Position numbers and translations under genes: made by a program | Source of the DNA: Chloroflexota bacterium | GTDB lineage: Bacteria; Chloroflexota; UBA6077; FW602-bin22; CADDYW01 | DNA length: 33,400 nt | Direction: 5' to 3' | Assembly: GCA_019690095.1 (NCBI GenBank) | Contig: JADGGD010000016.1 | Location: 1 to 33,400 of the forward strand | Notes under the pieces: generated by a model | Seen by the model: the letters and a program-made list of their open reading frames with translations, nothing else | Told to the model about the DNA's origin: nothing | Database searches by the model: none | In this document: piece by piece, positions 23,778-32,549 of the stretch | Layout of the letters: each line of letters starts with the position of its first letter | How positions within the stretch are numbered: position 1 is the first letter of the stretch

Positions 23778-24263
23778 ATGGTGCTTCGCGTTGGAATTCT
23801 GACAGCCAGCACGCTTGGTGCACGTGGCGAGCGCGAGGATACCAGTGGAACGGTGATCCGAGAGCTGATCGCCCCGATCGGTGGAAAGGTCGAGGCCTAT
23901 CAGGTCGTGGCAGACGATCGTGCGGCGATCGAGGACGTGTTGCGCCGGTGGAGCGATGAGCTGAGGCTAGACCTCATTCTGACCACCGGCGGGACCGGTC
24001 TGTCGCCCACCGACGTCACGCCCGAGGCAACGCGCGGGGTGATTGAGCGGGAGGTGCCCGGGATCGCCGAGGCCATGCGGATCGAGGGGATGCGGCACAC
24101 GCCGCGGGCGATGCTCTCACGCGCGGTCGCGGGGGTGCGCGGGCAGACGCTCATTATCAATCTACCCGGGAGCCCAAGGGGGGTCCGCGAGTCGCTCAGC
24201 GCGATCGTCGAGGTCCTCCCCCACGCGATCGAGATCCTCCAGCATCGTCCTACCGATCATTGA
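23778..24263 (+). CDS. MoaB/MogA-family molybdopterin adenylyltransferase
   Basis: The 161-residue protein has the MoaB/Mog fold: 'RVGILTASTLGARGEREDTS', 'TVIRELIAPIGGKVEAYQVV' and the MPT/ATP-binding 'LILTTGGTGLSPTDVTPEAT'. It also has 'EVPGIAEAMR', 'RAMLSRAVAGVRGQTLIINL' and 'PGSPRGVRESLSAIVEVLPH'. It adenylates molybdopterin before molybdenum insertion. ATG 23778 follows GGAGG by only one base; GTG 23781 has better spacing and is possible. No other moa or moe gene is adjacent. A small MoaD-like protein occurs elsewhere in the window, but its context points to another pathway. Confidence 0.9.
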   Translation: MVLRVGILTASTLGARGEREDTSGTVIRELIAPIGGKVEAYQVVADDRAAIEDVLRRWSDELRLDLILTTGGTGLSPTDVTPEATRGVIEREVPGIAEAMRIEGMRHTPRAMLSRAVAGVRGQTLIINLPGSPRGVRESLSAIVEVLPHAIEILQHRPTDH

Positions 24264-24377
24264 CCACGCGGGAAACTGGCCAAGAAGATTTGGCCAAGAG
24301 GGCGCCCGGGGGTATCACCGCGACAGTCTGCCTGGCGCGCGTGTGCTCATGATGATGAACTGCGAGGAAGCGTAGCG

Positions 24378-25955
24378 ATGGAGACGCCGGCGAGCTTTGT
24401 CACCGCCCACGTGGCCGAGGTCGAACCCCTGATGCGCGAGGCAGCACTCGCGGAGTGGGAGTCAGCGGCAACCGGCCAGCCAGAGCACGACGAGCGGCTG
24501 GCCGCACTGCGGGCTCGCCTCATGCACATCTATGCCGACCCAGAGAAGTTCGCAAAGGTCCGCTCCTGGTATCAGGCCGACGGCTTTGCTGATCCGGATC
24601 TCGCCCGGCAGATCCAGCTCCTCTATTACTCCTTCGCCAAGGGCCAGCAGGATCCCGCGACGATCGAGCGGATCACCCAGCTCCAGAAGGAGGCCGAAGC
24701 AACCTTCAATACCTTCCGCGGCGTGTTCGAGGGCGAGCCGCGGTCAGACAATGAGCTCGCTCGGATTCTGATGACCGAGACCGATTCTGAACGCCTGAAG
24801 GCGGCCTGGGAGGCGACCAAGCAGATCGGGCCGCGCGTCGCACCAACCGTACTCGAGCTGGTTCGGCTGCGCAACGCGGCCGCACAGCGTGCCGGTTTCC
24901 GAGATCACTTCGCGAAGAGCCTCGAGTTGAACGAAATCAACGAGGCTCGACTTTTTGCAATCCTTGATGAGCTCGACCAGCGCACGGCCGAACCGTTCCG
25001 GCAGGCCAAGGCCGAGCTCGACCAGTCTCTGGCCGAACGCTACCGGATCCCGCCCTCGGCTCTCCGCCCCTGGCACTACCATGATCCCTTCTTTCAGCGC
25101 CCTCCGCGCATTGGCACAGCGACGATCGATCGCTTTGTGGCCGGTCGCAGCCTCGAGGAGATCGCGATCCGCTTCTATGATGGTCTGGGCATGGACGTGC
25201 GCGACATCCTCGCGCGCAGCGATCTCTACGCCCGTCCGAACAAGTACCAGCACGCTTTCTGCACCGATATCGATCGGAAAGGCGACATCCGGGTGATGTG
25301 CAACCTCGAGTCGGACGAGCGCTGGATGGGGACCCTTCTCCATGAGCTCGGGCACGCGGTGTACGACAAGTACCTGGATCCTGCCCTGCCGTTCCTGCTC
25401 CGCCGTCCGGCTCATACCCTCTCGACCGAGGCGATCGCCATGCTCATGGAGCGGCAGGCACTCAATAGCGACTGGCTGATCGAAGTGGTTGGGGCACCGC
25501 CGGGGGAGGTCAGGACACTTGCTCCAGCGCTCCGGGCCCGCCAGCGCCTGGGCATGCTGATCTTCGTCCGATGGGTGCTGGTAGTGGTCAACTTCGAGCG
25601 GGCGATGTACCAGGATCCGGAGCAGGATCTGGATACCCTGTGGTGGGATCTGGTCGAGCGCTACCAGCTGGTGCCGAGACCGGAAAATCGGCATGCGCCG
25701 GATTGGGCCGCCAAGATCCACCTCGCCCTCTATCCGGTTTACTATCAGAACTATATACTCGGCGAGCTGATGGCTTCCCAGCTCCATCGGTCAATCATCG
25801 CGCGCTTCGGACAACTGGTCAATACGCCCGCAGCCGGCCGCTTCCTGATCGAGGAGCTCTTCCGACGGGGGGCCCGTGCTGACTGGGATGTGACACTGGA
25901 GCAGGTCACCGGCGAGCGCCTCTCGGCACGTTACTTCGCCGAGGATGTCGCCTGA
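24378..25955 (+). CDS. M2/M3-type zinc metallopeptidase (peptidyl-dipeptidase-like)
   Basis: This 525-residue cytosolic gluzincin has no signal peptide. The zinc site is 'MGTLLHELGHAVYDKYL' (HELGH near residue 322), with the third ligand Glu in 'TLSTEAIAMLMERQAL'. The helical lead 'EATFNTFRGVFEGEPRSDNE' and 'RLKAAWEATKQIGPRVAPTV' resembles peptidase family M2 (angiotensin-converting-enzyme type) more than OpdA or PepF. Such enzymes remove dipeptides from peptide C termini. 'LYPVYYQNYILGELMASQLH' near the end fits the substrate-binding Tyr region. ATG 24378 has GAGGAAG nine bases upstream. The 114-base gap before it holds only a tiny frame ending just before the start. The M2/M3 family border is uncertain. 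Confidence 0.8.
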   Translation: METPASFVTAHVAEVEPLMREAALAEWESAATGQPEHDERLAALRARLMHIYADPEKFAKVRSWYQADGFADPDLARQIQLLYYSFAKGQQDPATIERITQLQKEAEATFNTFRGVFEGEPRSDNELARILMTETDSERLKAAWEATKQIGPRVAPTVLELVRLRNAAAQRAGFRDHFAKSLELNEINEARLFAILDELDQRTAEPFRQAKAELDQSLAERYRIPPSALRPWHYHDPFFQRPPRIGTATIDRFVAGRSLEEIAIRFYDGLGMDVRDILARSDLYARPNKYQHAFCTDIDRKGDIRVMCNLESDERWMGTLLHELGHAVYDKYLDPALPFLLRRPAHTLSTEAIAMLMERQALNSDWLIEVVGAPPGEVRTLAPALRARQRLGMLIFVRWVLVVVNFERAMYQDPEQDLDTLWWDLVERYQLVPRPENRHAPDWAAKIHLALYPVYYQNYILGELMASQLHRSIIARFGQLVNTPAAGRFLIEELFRRGARADWDVTLEQVTGERLSARYFAEDVA

Positions 25956-26049
25956 GCCGGAGCCCGGGCGGGGGTGCGCGGGCGATAGAATACCCTCGGC
26001 AGAGGGAGCGGGTGAGGGTGATCACGCCGCCCGTGCCCAGAGAGAGCAA

Positions 26050-26493
26050 ATGAACGAGCCACGGCGTTCCGTAGTCACTGCCTTTCTGGAGCATAACGGA
26101 CGGATCCTGGTCCTGCGCCGGGGAAGGCGCGTGGGGACCTACCAGGGACGCTGGGCCGGGGTCAGCGGTTTTCTCGAGCCGGGGAACACGCCGGAGCACC
26201 AGGCGCGGGTCGAGATCCAGGAGGAGACGGGTCTGACCGATGAGGACATTCACCTCATCGCGGCAGGCGCTCCCCTGATGGTGGATGACCCGGCGACCGG
26301 TCGGCGCTGGCTGGTCTACCCATTTCGGTTCGCTGTTCTTCATCCGGAGCGCATCCGGCTCGACTGGGAGCACGAGGAGATGCGCTGGATCGCCCCGTCG
26401 GAGCTCGAGCACCTGGAGACCGTGCCGCGTCTCGCCGAAGCATGGGAACATGTCGCGCCGTCCCGTCAGCATGGGGCAGGTGAGGAAGCGTGA
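26050..26493 (+). CDS. Nudix hydrolase
   Basis: The 147-residue protein carries a Nudix box at 'GFLEPGNTPEHQARVEIQEE' plus TGL. The key metal ligands of R-E-U-x-E-E survive as VEIQEE, but the first Glu of the box is Asn and the Arg is Val. Catalysis is likely but the box is slightly atypical. The 'GAPLMVDDPATGRRWLVYPF' insert and 'LDWEHEEMRWIAPSEL' fit pyrophosphohydrolases of nucleotide derivatives. ATG 26050 follows CAGAGAGA; the frame is open to 25945 but unrelated there. Its stop overlaps the GTG of the eIF2B-CinA gene, so it heads a three-gene operon. Confidence 0.82.
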   Translation: MNEPRRSVVTAFLEHNGRILVLRRGRRVGTYQGRWAGVSGFLEPGNTPEHQARVEIQEETGLTDEDIHLIAAGAPLMVDDPATGRRWLVYPFRFAVLHPERIRLDWEHEEMRWIAPSELEHLETVPRLAEAWEHVAPSRQHGAGEEA

Positions 26494-27908
26494 GCACGGA
26501 GATTCCTGCCGGGGTTGATTCTCTCATTGCGGAGATCGCGGCCGACCGCGTCCACGGTGCTTCCTGGCTTGCCCGGGCGGCCCTTCAGGCAATCGCGCGC
26601 TGTATCGAGCAGGCGCCGCCGGAGGACAGTCTCGCCAGAGTGGTTCGAGCCTGTGCAGAACGCCTGATCGCGGCCCGTCCGGGCATGGCAGCGGTCCGGA
26701 CATGGGTTGAACGTGCCACCGGGGAGGTCGAGCATCTCACACGGACGATCCCTGATCCAGCACGCCAGCGTGCCGAGGCATTGCAGCATATCAATGCCCT
26801 GATCGCCACAGCGGAAGAGGCCAGCCAGCAGTCCGCCCGGAACGCGGCCGCGCGGCTTCCGCCGTCCAGCTGCATACTCACGGCGAGTGCTAGCGGCACG
26901 GTCATCGCGGCGCTCCGCCTCGCTTTCCGGGACGGCCGCCTGCGGCGCGTCCTGGCGGCCGAGTCCCGTGATGCGCTGGGGCATTCCTACGGCCGCGACG
27001 TCGCCCGTGCCCTGGCCGCAGACGGCGTACCAGTCGAGATCGTGGCTGATGAGGATGTGGTCCGGCGCGTCGCTGAGGCAGATCGGGTCTGGATCGGGGC
27101 GGATGCCGTGCTGAGCGATGGCTCGGTTCTGAACGGAATGCCGAGTCTGCTCATCTGTCGTGCGGCGCGGTCAGTCGGCCGGCCGATCGAGGTCATCTGC
27201 GAGTCAGCCAAGATCGATCGCACAGCTACCATGGGGACGCTCGTCGTGCCCCCGGGCTTTGACCGGATTCCGGGAGCATTGATTGACCTGATCATCACCG
27301 ATCAGGGCACTTTCCCCCCCGACCGCCTCGTGGAGGCAGAGATACTATCACCTGACCCGGATGATAGTCCCCCTGGTCTTCCGCCAACCCTGGCGGAGGG
27401 CCAAGGCAGTGATGAGACACCGGCCAGACTGGTTGCCCGGATTGCCGAGCGGCTGATCGCCCGGGGAGAGCAGGTGGCAGTGGCCGAGTCCTCGGCCGGG
27501 GGACGGATCTGCGACCTGCTGACCGACCTCCCGGGGAGTTCGTCCTGGTTCGCCGGGGGGATGGTCGTCTACTCGAACGCGAGCAAAGAGCGGGTCGCCG
27601 GGCTTCGTGCTGAGATCCTCGCGCAGTACGGGGCAGTCAGCCCGGAGACGGCGCTCGCCCTCGCCGAGGGTGCCCGCGGCTGGTTTGGCTGCGCCTGGGG
27701 CGTGGGGGAGACTGGCATCGCCGGACCGCAGACCGGCCGCCGCTCGGCCAAGCCGGCCGGCCTGGGCCACGTTGCGGTCATCGGACCACCTGGCCGGCGC
27801 CGCACGGTCGAGATCGCCACGGGACGGGAGAGGCGGAGCGAGAACAAGGAAGCGTTCGCTCACGCGGCCCTGCGGCTCCTGGTCCAGATGCTGGAGGAAC
27901 AAGCGTGA
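26490..27908 (+). CDS. eIF2B-like - CinA/PncC domain fusion protein
   Basis: Residues 1 to about 290 are an eIF2B-alpha/ribose-1,5-bisphosphate-isomerase-like domain: 'CILTASASGTVIAALRLAFR', 'VLAAESRDALGHSYGRDVAR', 'ADRVWIGADAVLSDGSVLNG' and 'VGRPIEVICESAKIDR'. The Asp of GAD is kept, but the active Cys of R15P isomerases (HCHS) is replaced by SASG, so isomerase activity is doubtful. From about residue 315 it is a CinA C-terminal domain, the NMN amidohydrolase PncC: 'VAVAESSAGGRICDLLTDLP', 'SSWFAGGMVVYSNASKERVA', 'VGETGIAGP'. The fusion ties nicotinamide nucleotide salvage to a sugar-phosphate-binding domain (inference). GTG 26490 overlaps the Nudix stop by four bases, and the next gene overlaps its stop. 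Confidence 0.8.
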   Translation: MSTEIPAGVDSLIAEIAADRVHGASWLARAALQAIARCIEQAPPEDSLARVVRACAERLIAARPGMAAVRTWVERATGEVEHLTRTIPDPARQRAEALQHINALIATAEEASQQSARNAAARLPPSSCILTASASGTVIAALRLAFRDGRLRRVLAAESRDALGHSYGRDVARALAADGVPVEIVADEDVVRRVAEADRVWIGADAVLSDGSVLNGMPSLLICRAARSVGRPIEVICESAKIDRTATMGTLVVPPGFDRIPGALIDLIITDQGTFPPDRLVEAEILSPDPDDSPPGLPPTLAEGQGSDETPARLVARIAERLIARGEQVAVAESSAGGRICDLLTDLPGSSSWFAGGMVVYSNASKERVAGLRAEILAQYGAVSPETALALAEGARGWFGCAWGVGETGIAGPQTGRRSAKPAGLGHVAVIGPPGRRRTVEIATGRERRSENKEAFAHAALRLLVQMLEEQA

Positions 27909-28666
27909 GCACAGTTTTCGATCTGCACGGACGAGTGGCGCTGGTCAGTGGGGCAAGCCGGGGCATCGGACGGGCAATTGCCCTGGCCCTCGCCGGGGCG
28001 GGCGCTGATATTGCCCTCGCGGCCCGGTCGGTCTCGGCGCTGGACGCGGTGGCGGCGGAGGCGCGCGCCCTGGGGCGCCGCGCGCTGGTTATCCCAACCA
28101 ACGTCGAGGACATCGCCGCAGTGCGAGCGATGGTCACCCGGACGGTCGAGGAGCTGGGGCGGATCGATATCCTCGTTAACGCAGCCGGTGTCGGGTTCCG
28201 CAAGCCGACGGTCGAGCTGACCGAAGCCGATTTCGAGCGGGTCTACGCCGTGAACATCCGCTCAGTCACTTTTGCCTGCGCCGAGGCCGGACGCCATTTC
28301 GTGCGCCAGCGCTCCGGGAAGATCATCAATATCGCCTCGCTCACCACGATGTTCGGTCTGCCTGGCCGGGCGCTCTACGGCGCGACCAAGGGGGCAGTCG
28401 GCCAGCTGACCCGGGCTCTGGCCGTCGAGTGGGGACCGTACGGCATCTGCGTAAACGCGATTGCGCCCGGCTGGATTGACACCGCGCTCTCACGACCGGT
28501 TCTCGATGACCCTTCATTTCGGGAGTGGATTGTCTCACGGACCCCCCTGGGGCGTCTTGGTCAGCCGGAGGACCTGACCGGGACGGCGGTCTTCCTGGCC
28601 TCGCCGGCTTCCGATTTCGTGACCGGCCAGGTCATCTACGTTGATGGGGGCTTTAGCGCGGCGTAA
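27905..28666 (+). CDS. Short-chain dehydrogenase/reductase (SDR)
   Basis: This is a classical 253-residue SDR: cofactor loop 'VSGASRGIGRAIALALAGAG', 'ILVNAAGVGFRKP', the catalytic Ser in 'GKIINIASLTTMFGLPGRAL', Y-x3-K as 'YGATKGAVGQLTRALAVEWG', and 'AIAPGWIDTALSRP', ending 'ASDFVTGQVIYVDGGFSAA'. Arg residues after the first beta strand suggest NADP, weakly. The closest style is gluconate 5-dehydrogenase or FabG-like enzymes, and the substrate is unknown. GTG 27905 overlaps the stop of the eIF2B-CinA gene, so it is the last gene of the operon. A 7-base inverted repeat 48 bases downstream may end the transcript. Confidence 0.88.
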   Translation: MSTVFDLHGRVALVSGASRGIGRAIALALAGAGADIALAARSVSALDAVAAEARALGRRALVIPTNVEDIAAVRAMVTRTVEELGRIDILVNAAGVGFRKPTVELTEADFERVYAVNIRSVTFACAEAGRHFVRQRSGKIINIASLTTMFGLPGRALYGATKGAVGQLTRALAVEWGPYGICVNAIAPGWIDTALSRPVLDDPSFREWIVSRTPLGRLGQPEDLTGTAVFLASPASDFVTGQVIYVDGGFSAA

Positions 28667-28713
28667 TCACCCTCCGACCTGCTGCCCCGGAGATCACTCA
28701 AGCAAGCACCCCG

Positions 28714-28747
28714 CAGTCCGCATTGTTCCCGGGCATGTTCCGGACTG
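28714..28747. terminator. Inverted repeat after the SDR gene
   Basis: CAGTCCG (28714-28720) is matched by CGGACTG (28741-28747). The position suits a transcript end, but there is no T run. Confidence 0.3.
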
Positions 28748-28896
28748 GCTCAGCCCAGGTGAAAGATTCGTGAATGCTCCGGTGCGGTCGCTCCCCACCC
28801 TGTAACTCCTGGCAGGTCCTGGCCGTTAGTACGGGCGAGCATCGCGCGATGCAGGATGACGACGTTGAAGAGGAATACCGTGAAGAGGATGAAGGT

Positions 28897-29868
28897 ATGA
28901 CCCTTCGGTGGATCTCCGCGAAGCTTGCCCTCGGCACGACGGTCACCCTCCTGGCCGGTGCCCTGGCGAGCGTATCCGTCCAGGCTGATGCAACGCCGAC
29001 CCCAACCAGCACTCCCACTCCAACGTCAACCCAGACCGTAACCGTCACGCCGACACCTACAGCAACCAGCACACCGCTCCCGGCGACCCCGACCCCGACA
29101 GCCACGCCCGCGGTTCCCCACGACAACCGTTATTTCCCCCAGACGGGCTTTCGCATCGATAACGATGTCATCTGGGACTACTTCAACCGCCGGGGTGGGG
29201 TGAGCACCTTCGGTTATCCGATCAGTCGGACCTTTCTCTTCCAGGGTTTCACTGTGCAGTTCTTCCAGCGGCGGATTGTCCAGCTCGATCAGCAGGGACG
29301 GGCTCGGCTCCTGAATGTGCTCGATCCGGGGCTCCTGCCCTACACCAGCTTCAACGGGGCGCTCTTCCCGAGCTATGACAGCGCCCTGGTGGCAACGGCA
29401 CCCGATCCGACCAATGCCCCGGCCGTGCTGGCCTGGGTGCAGGCACACGCGCCAGACACCTTCCAGGGACGGCCGGTGAACTTCTATCAGACCTTTCGCA
29501 ACAGTGTCTCGGCCGCGGTGGCGTTCCCGTCGGGAGGCGATGCGAGCTTGCTGCCCGGCTTCGACCTGGAGCTGTGGGGCGTTCCGACGAGCAATCCCCA
29601 GGTCGATCCCAACAATCACAATTTCATCTACCTGCGGTTCCAGCGGGGGATCATGCACTATGATGCGGGGTGCAACTGCACGCAGGGGATCCTGCTGGCG
29701 GATTATCTGAAGAGCGTCCTGACGGGCCAGAACCTTCCGGCAGACCTGGATCAGGAGGCACGGAGCAGTCCGTTCTACCGGCAGTATGATCCGAGTGCGC
29801 CTCACTGGGTGCACAACCCAAGCCTGCTCCCGAACACCGACCTCACCAGCGCCTTCGAGCCAGAATAG
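28897..29868 (+). CDS. Secreted protein with Thr/Pro linker, unknown function
   Basis: The 323-residue precursor has a signal peptide ('MTLRWISAKLALGTTVTLLA' onward, with cleavage probably after VQA near residue 30). A linker of about 45 residues made of PT/ST repeats follows. The outer part carries 'DNRYFPQTGFRIDNDVIWDY', 'FNRRGGVSTFGYPISRTFLF' and 'GFTVQFFQRRIVQLD'. This pattern of a wild-type F-G-Y-P motif recurs in many secreted Chloroflexota proteins next to L,D-transpeptidase or LysM domains, but no such catalytic domain is present here. Two Cys ('GCNCTQG') may form a disulfide. ATG 28897 is chosen as it opens the signal peptide; the longer frame from 28774 adds an acidic lead. Confidence 0.65.
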   Translation: MTLRWISAKLALGTTVTLLAGALASVSVQADATPTPTSTPTPTSTQTVTVTPTPTATSTPLPATPTPTATPAVPHDNRYFPQTGFRIDNDVIWDYFNRRGGVSTFGYPISRTFLFQGFTVQFFQRRIVQLDQQGRARLLNVLDPGLLPYTSFNGALFPSYDSALVATAPDPTNAPAVLAWVQAHAPDTFQGRPVNFYQTFRNSVSAAVAFPSGGDASLLPGFDLELWGVPTSNPQVDPNNHNFIYLRFQRGIMHYDAGCNCTQGILLADYLKSVLTGQNLPADLDQEARSSPFYRQYDPSAPHWVHNPSLLPNTDLTSAFEPE

Positions 29869-30977
29869 GTGCCCGTTCCAAGACCGGCTAGCTGAGAACG
29901 GGAAGCCCCCAGACGGCACCGCTCGGCCGGGCCAGGGCGGCGTGAGCGCAGAGCCCAGCCGGCGGTGCATCTGAAGCTTTCTCAAGTCCTGTCCTGACAG
30001 CCCAGAACAATCGCCGCGCCTGCCCCGCGCAGGACCTGGCTGGGACGATCGCGTGCCCGAAATCCTTGATACCAGCTGTCCTTGATCCGGCCGTATACAG
30101 CCAGGAAAGGCGAGATGTGTGGGCACAGGATCACAGCGGCCTGGGCAGGGACGGCGACGGGGCTGCGGATTCAGGATGCCGAGAGCAGGACAGCGCCCGA
30201 ACGCGGCAGCTACAGGGGTTGTGATTGCTGAAGACGCGGCGACCATCCTACTCGGTCGCCGCAACGCCGGGAGAACAGGCTGGCTCGAGTCCCAAGCATG
30301 CAGAGAAAGAAAAAGAATGTGCCTGGCCGCTCTACCACCGCACAGTCCAACATTGGATGTCCACACATATTCCAGGGGATGCACAAAGCATGCTAGAAGG
30401 TTGCGCCGACAATGCGGGTGGGGACACGGAGCAGTCGCTGAGACCAACCTAGGCAAGGCTGCCACCGACCTCTATTGTAACTTGTTGCCTCCATCAGCCG
30501 AAGCCGGATCCATACCGTCCTGATACGCCCTCGATGCAATTGTGGTTCAACTAGAGACAATTGGCCTAGTGTGAATGATCAGTTTTTCATCCACCTGGTG
30601 ACAGTATCGCATCGGTGCAGCAACAAGGGAATGATGCCACTCAGGCCGTCCGGATCAGGCTGCCTCGTTACACTGCACCGCCTCCTCGCTTGCAAGCCTA
30701 CAGGGCTCGTTGTACAATTGCCACACCCTGTATCCATCTCCTGTCGCGACCCCAGAGAAACAACTAGTAGGAGAGGCATCTTCGACAAGGCTTAGGGTCA
30801 AGGGGCTGCAAGTTCAAGAGGAGTTTTCCGGTGGACGGTGTGCTAGGGCACTATATTGGCGTTTCGCCAGATCCGCCCGCAGGTTGTCCTTGTTACCTCC
30901 TACCCCTCGTGGTCCGGCAACGGTTGTCGCAGCTATTACAGGCAAATGCTAGAGGAGTGTGAAGCCGGGGTCGTCCA
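29869..30977. other. 1.1-kb stretch without a convincing gene
   Basis: Short frames on both strands lack ribosome sites, coding-like third positions and recognisable motifs. The base composition becomes visibly less GC-rich from about 30300 to the start of hsdM. A perfect 9-base inverted repeat (GCGGCGACC/GGTCGCCGC, 30236-30262, 9-base loop) is the only strong structure. CAATTG recurs at 30537 and 30559. I found no transposase, integrase or tRNA remnant. It probably marks the edge of an acquired restriction locus. Confidence 0.4.
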
Positions 30978-32549
30978 ATGGCATCAAATAAGAAGAGCCT
31001 CGACCTTCCATCGTTAGAGACCTGGCTGTGGGAAGCAGCCTGCGTCATCCGGGGGCCTGTCGACGCCCCGAAGTTTAAGGACTACATCCTCCCGCTTGTC
31101 TTCCTGAAGCGCCTCTCCGACGTGTTCGAGGACGAGATCGCTCACCTCGGAGAGCAGTTCGGCAGCACGGATCTCGCCACCACCCTGGTCGAGCAGAGCC
31201 ATGAGCTGGTGCGCTTCTACATCCCGCCGGCTGCTCGCTGGTCGGTGATTCGGCAGAGGACCACGGGCCTGGGCGAGCATCTCACCGACGCCGTGCGGGC
31301 GGTGGCGCGGGAAAACCCCAAGCTGCAGGGCGTTATCGATATGGTGGACTTCAACGCCACCGCCGCCGGGCAGCGAATTGTGGACGATGCTCGCTTAGCA
31401 GCCTTGGTCCAGGTGCTCAGTCAGTACCGCCTGGGCTTGGAGGACGTGGAGCCGGACATCCTCGGCCGAGCCTACGAGTACCTCATTCGGAAGTTCGCGG
31501 AAGGGCAGGGGCAGAGCGCGGGGGAGTTCTACACGCCGCGAGAAGTGGCCGTCCTGATGGCGCGTCTCCTCGACCCGCAGCCGGGGATGGCGGTGTACGA
31601 TCCGTGCTGTGGCTCGGGGGGCTTGCTCATCAAGTGCCACCTGCGCCTCCTGGAGACCCACGGACAGCCCCAGAACGGCCGCCTTCGCCTGCCCACCCAG
31701 GTTGCACCGCTGGCGCTGTACGGGCAGGAGATCAACGCCGCCACCTTCGCCATGGCGCGGATGAACGCCTTCATTCACGACATGGAGGCCAATATCGCCC
31801 TGGGCGACACGATGCATCGTCCCGCCTTCACCGAGGCCGACGGACGGCTGAAGCGCTTTGACCTGGTGACCGCCAATCCCATGTGGAACCAGAACTTCCC
31901 GACCGACACCTACGAGCACGACCCCTTCGAGCGCTTCCGGTTCGGCATCCCTCCCTCATCCAGCGCGGACTGGGGCTGGATTCAGCACATGGTCGCCTCG
32001 CTCAAAGAGCGAGGGCGCATGGCGGTGGTGCTGGATACGGGGGCGGTGAGCCGCGGGAGCGGCAACCAGGGGTCGAACCGGGAGCGCGATATCCGGCGGA
32101 AATTCGTAGAGAGCGACCTCATCGAGGCCGTGGTGCTCTTGCCCGAGAACCTCTTCTACAATACGACAGCCCCAGGCATCATCCTGGTCATCAACCGGGC
32201 GAAGCGGCACCCGGGCGAAGTTCTGCTGGTCAACGCCTCCCGGCTCTTTGCCAAGGGGCGGCCGAAGAACTATCTGACCGAGGAGCACGTCGAGCAGATC
32301 GCCCGACTCTATCACGAGTGGCGGGCCGAGGAGGGGATCTCGGCGATCATCCGGAGCGAGGAAGCCACCCGCAACGACTACAACCTCTCGCCCAGCCGCT
32401 ACGTTGCCATGAACGGGACGGAGGAGGTGCTGCCCCTGGAGGAGGCGGTGGTGCTGCTGCGGGAGGCCGAGGAGGAGCGGGCCGAGGCGGATCGCGAGTT
32501 GGAGGCGGTCCTCAAGGAGCTTGGTCTCGGAGGCTGGCGGCATGAGTAG
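30978..32549 (+). CDS. hsdM: Type I restriction-modification methyltransferase subunit HsdM
   Basis: The 523-residue N6-adenine methyltransferase has the HsdM N-terminal domain ('DAPKFKDYILPLVFLKRLSD'), then 'AGEFYTPREVAVLMARLLDP', the SAM motif I 'VYDPCCGSGGLLIKCH', and motif IV 'VTANPMWNQNFP' (a common HsdM form of NPPF). 'GRMAVVLDTGAVSRGSG' and 'SDLIEAVVLLPENLFYNTTA' follow. It modifies host DNA in complex with HsdS, and with HsdR in restriction. ATG 30978 has only a weak GGGG site. Its stop overlaps the hsdS start by eight bases, so the two are coupled. No hsdR is in view; it may lie beyond the window. Confidence 0.93.
   Translation: MASNKKSLDLPSLETWLWEAACVIRGPVDAPKFKDYILPLVFLKRLSDVFEDEIAHLGEQFGSTDLATTLVEQSHELVRFYIPPAARWSVIRQRTTGLGEHLTDAVRAVARENPKLQGVIDMVDFNATAAGQRIVDDARLAALVQVLSQYRLGLEDVEPDILGRAYEYLIRKFAEGQGQSAGEFYTPREVAVLMARLLDPQPGMAVYDPCCGSGGLLIKCHLRLLETHGQPQNGRLRLPTQVAPLALYGQEINAATFAMARMNAFIHDMEANIALGDTMHRPAFTEADGRLKRFDLVTANPMWNQNFPTDTYEHDPFERFRFGIPPSSSADWGWIQHMVASLKERGRMAVVLDTGAVSRGSGNQGSNRERDIRRKFVESDLIEAVVLLPENLFYNTTAPGIILVINRAKRHPGEVLLVNASRLFAKGRPKNYLTEEHVEQIARLYHEWRAEEGISAIIRSEEATRNDYNLSPSRYVAMNGTEEVLPLEEAVVLLREAEEERAEADRELEAVLKELGLGGWRHE

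Noticed and set aside
28811-28840. Apparent similarity of the minus strand to the 3' end of 23S rRNA (GTACTAACGGCC)
   Set aside because: The match is short and imperfect, and the flanking bases are not rRNA-like on either side.
30236-30262. Perfect 9-base inverted repeat as an intrinsic terminator
   Set aside because: There is no T run on either side and no gene ends nearby. It is recorded only as a structure in the gap.
29026-30465. Long reverse-strand frame of 479 codons
   Set aside because: It runs antisense to the secreted protein and into gene-free DNA. Its translation lacks domain signs, and the secreted protein on the plus strand is clearly real.
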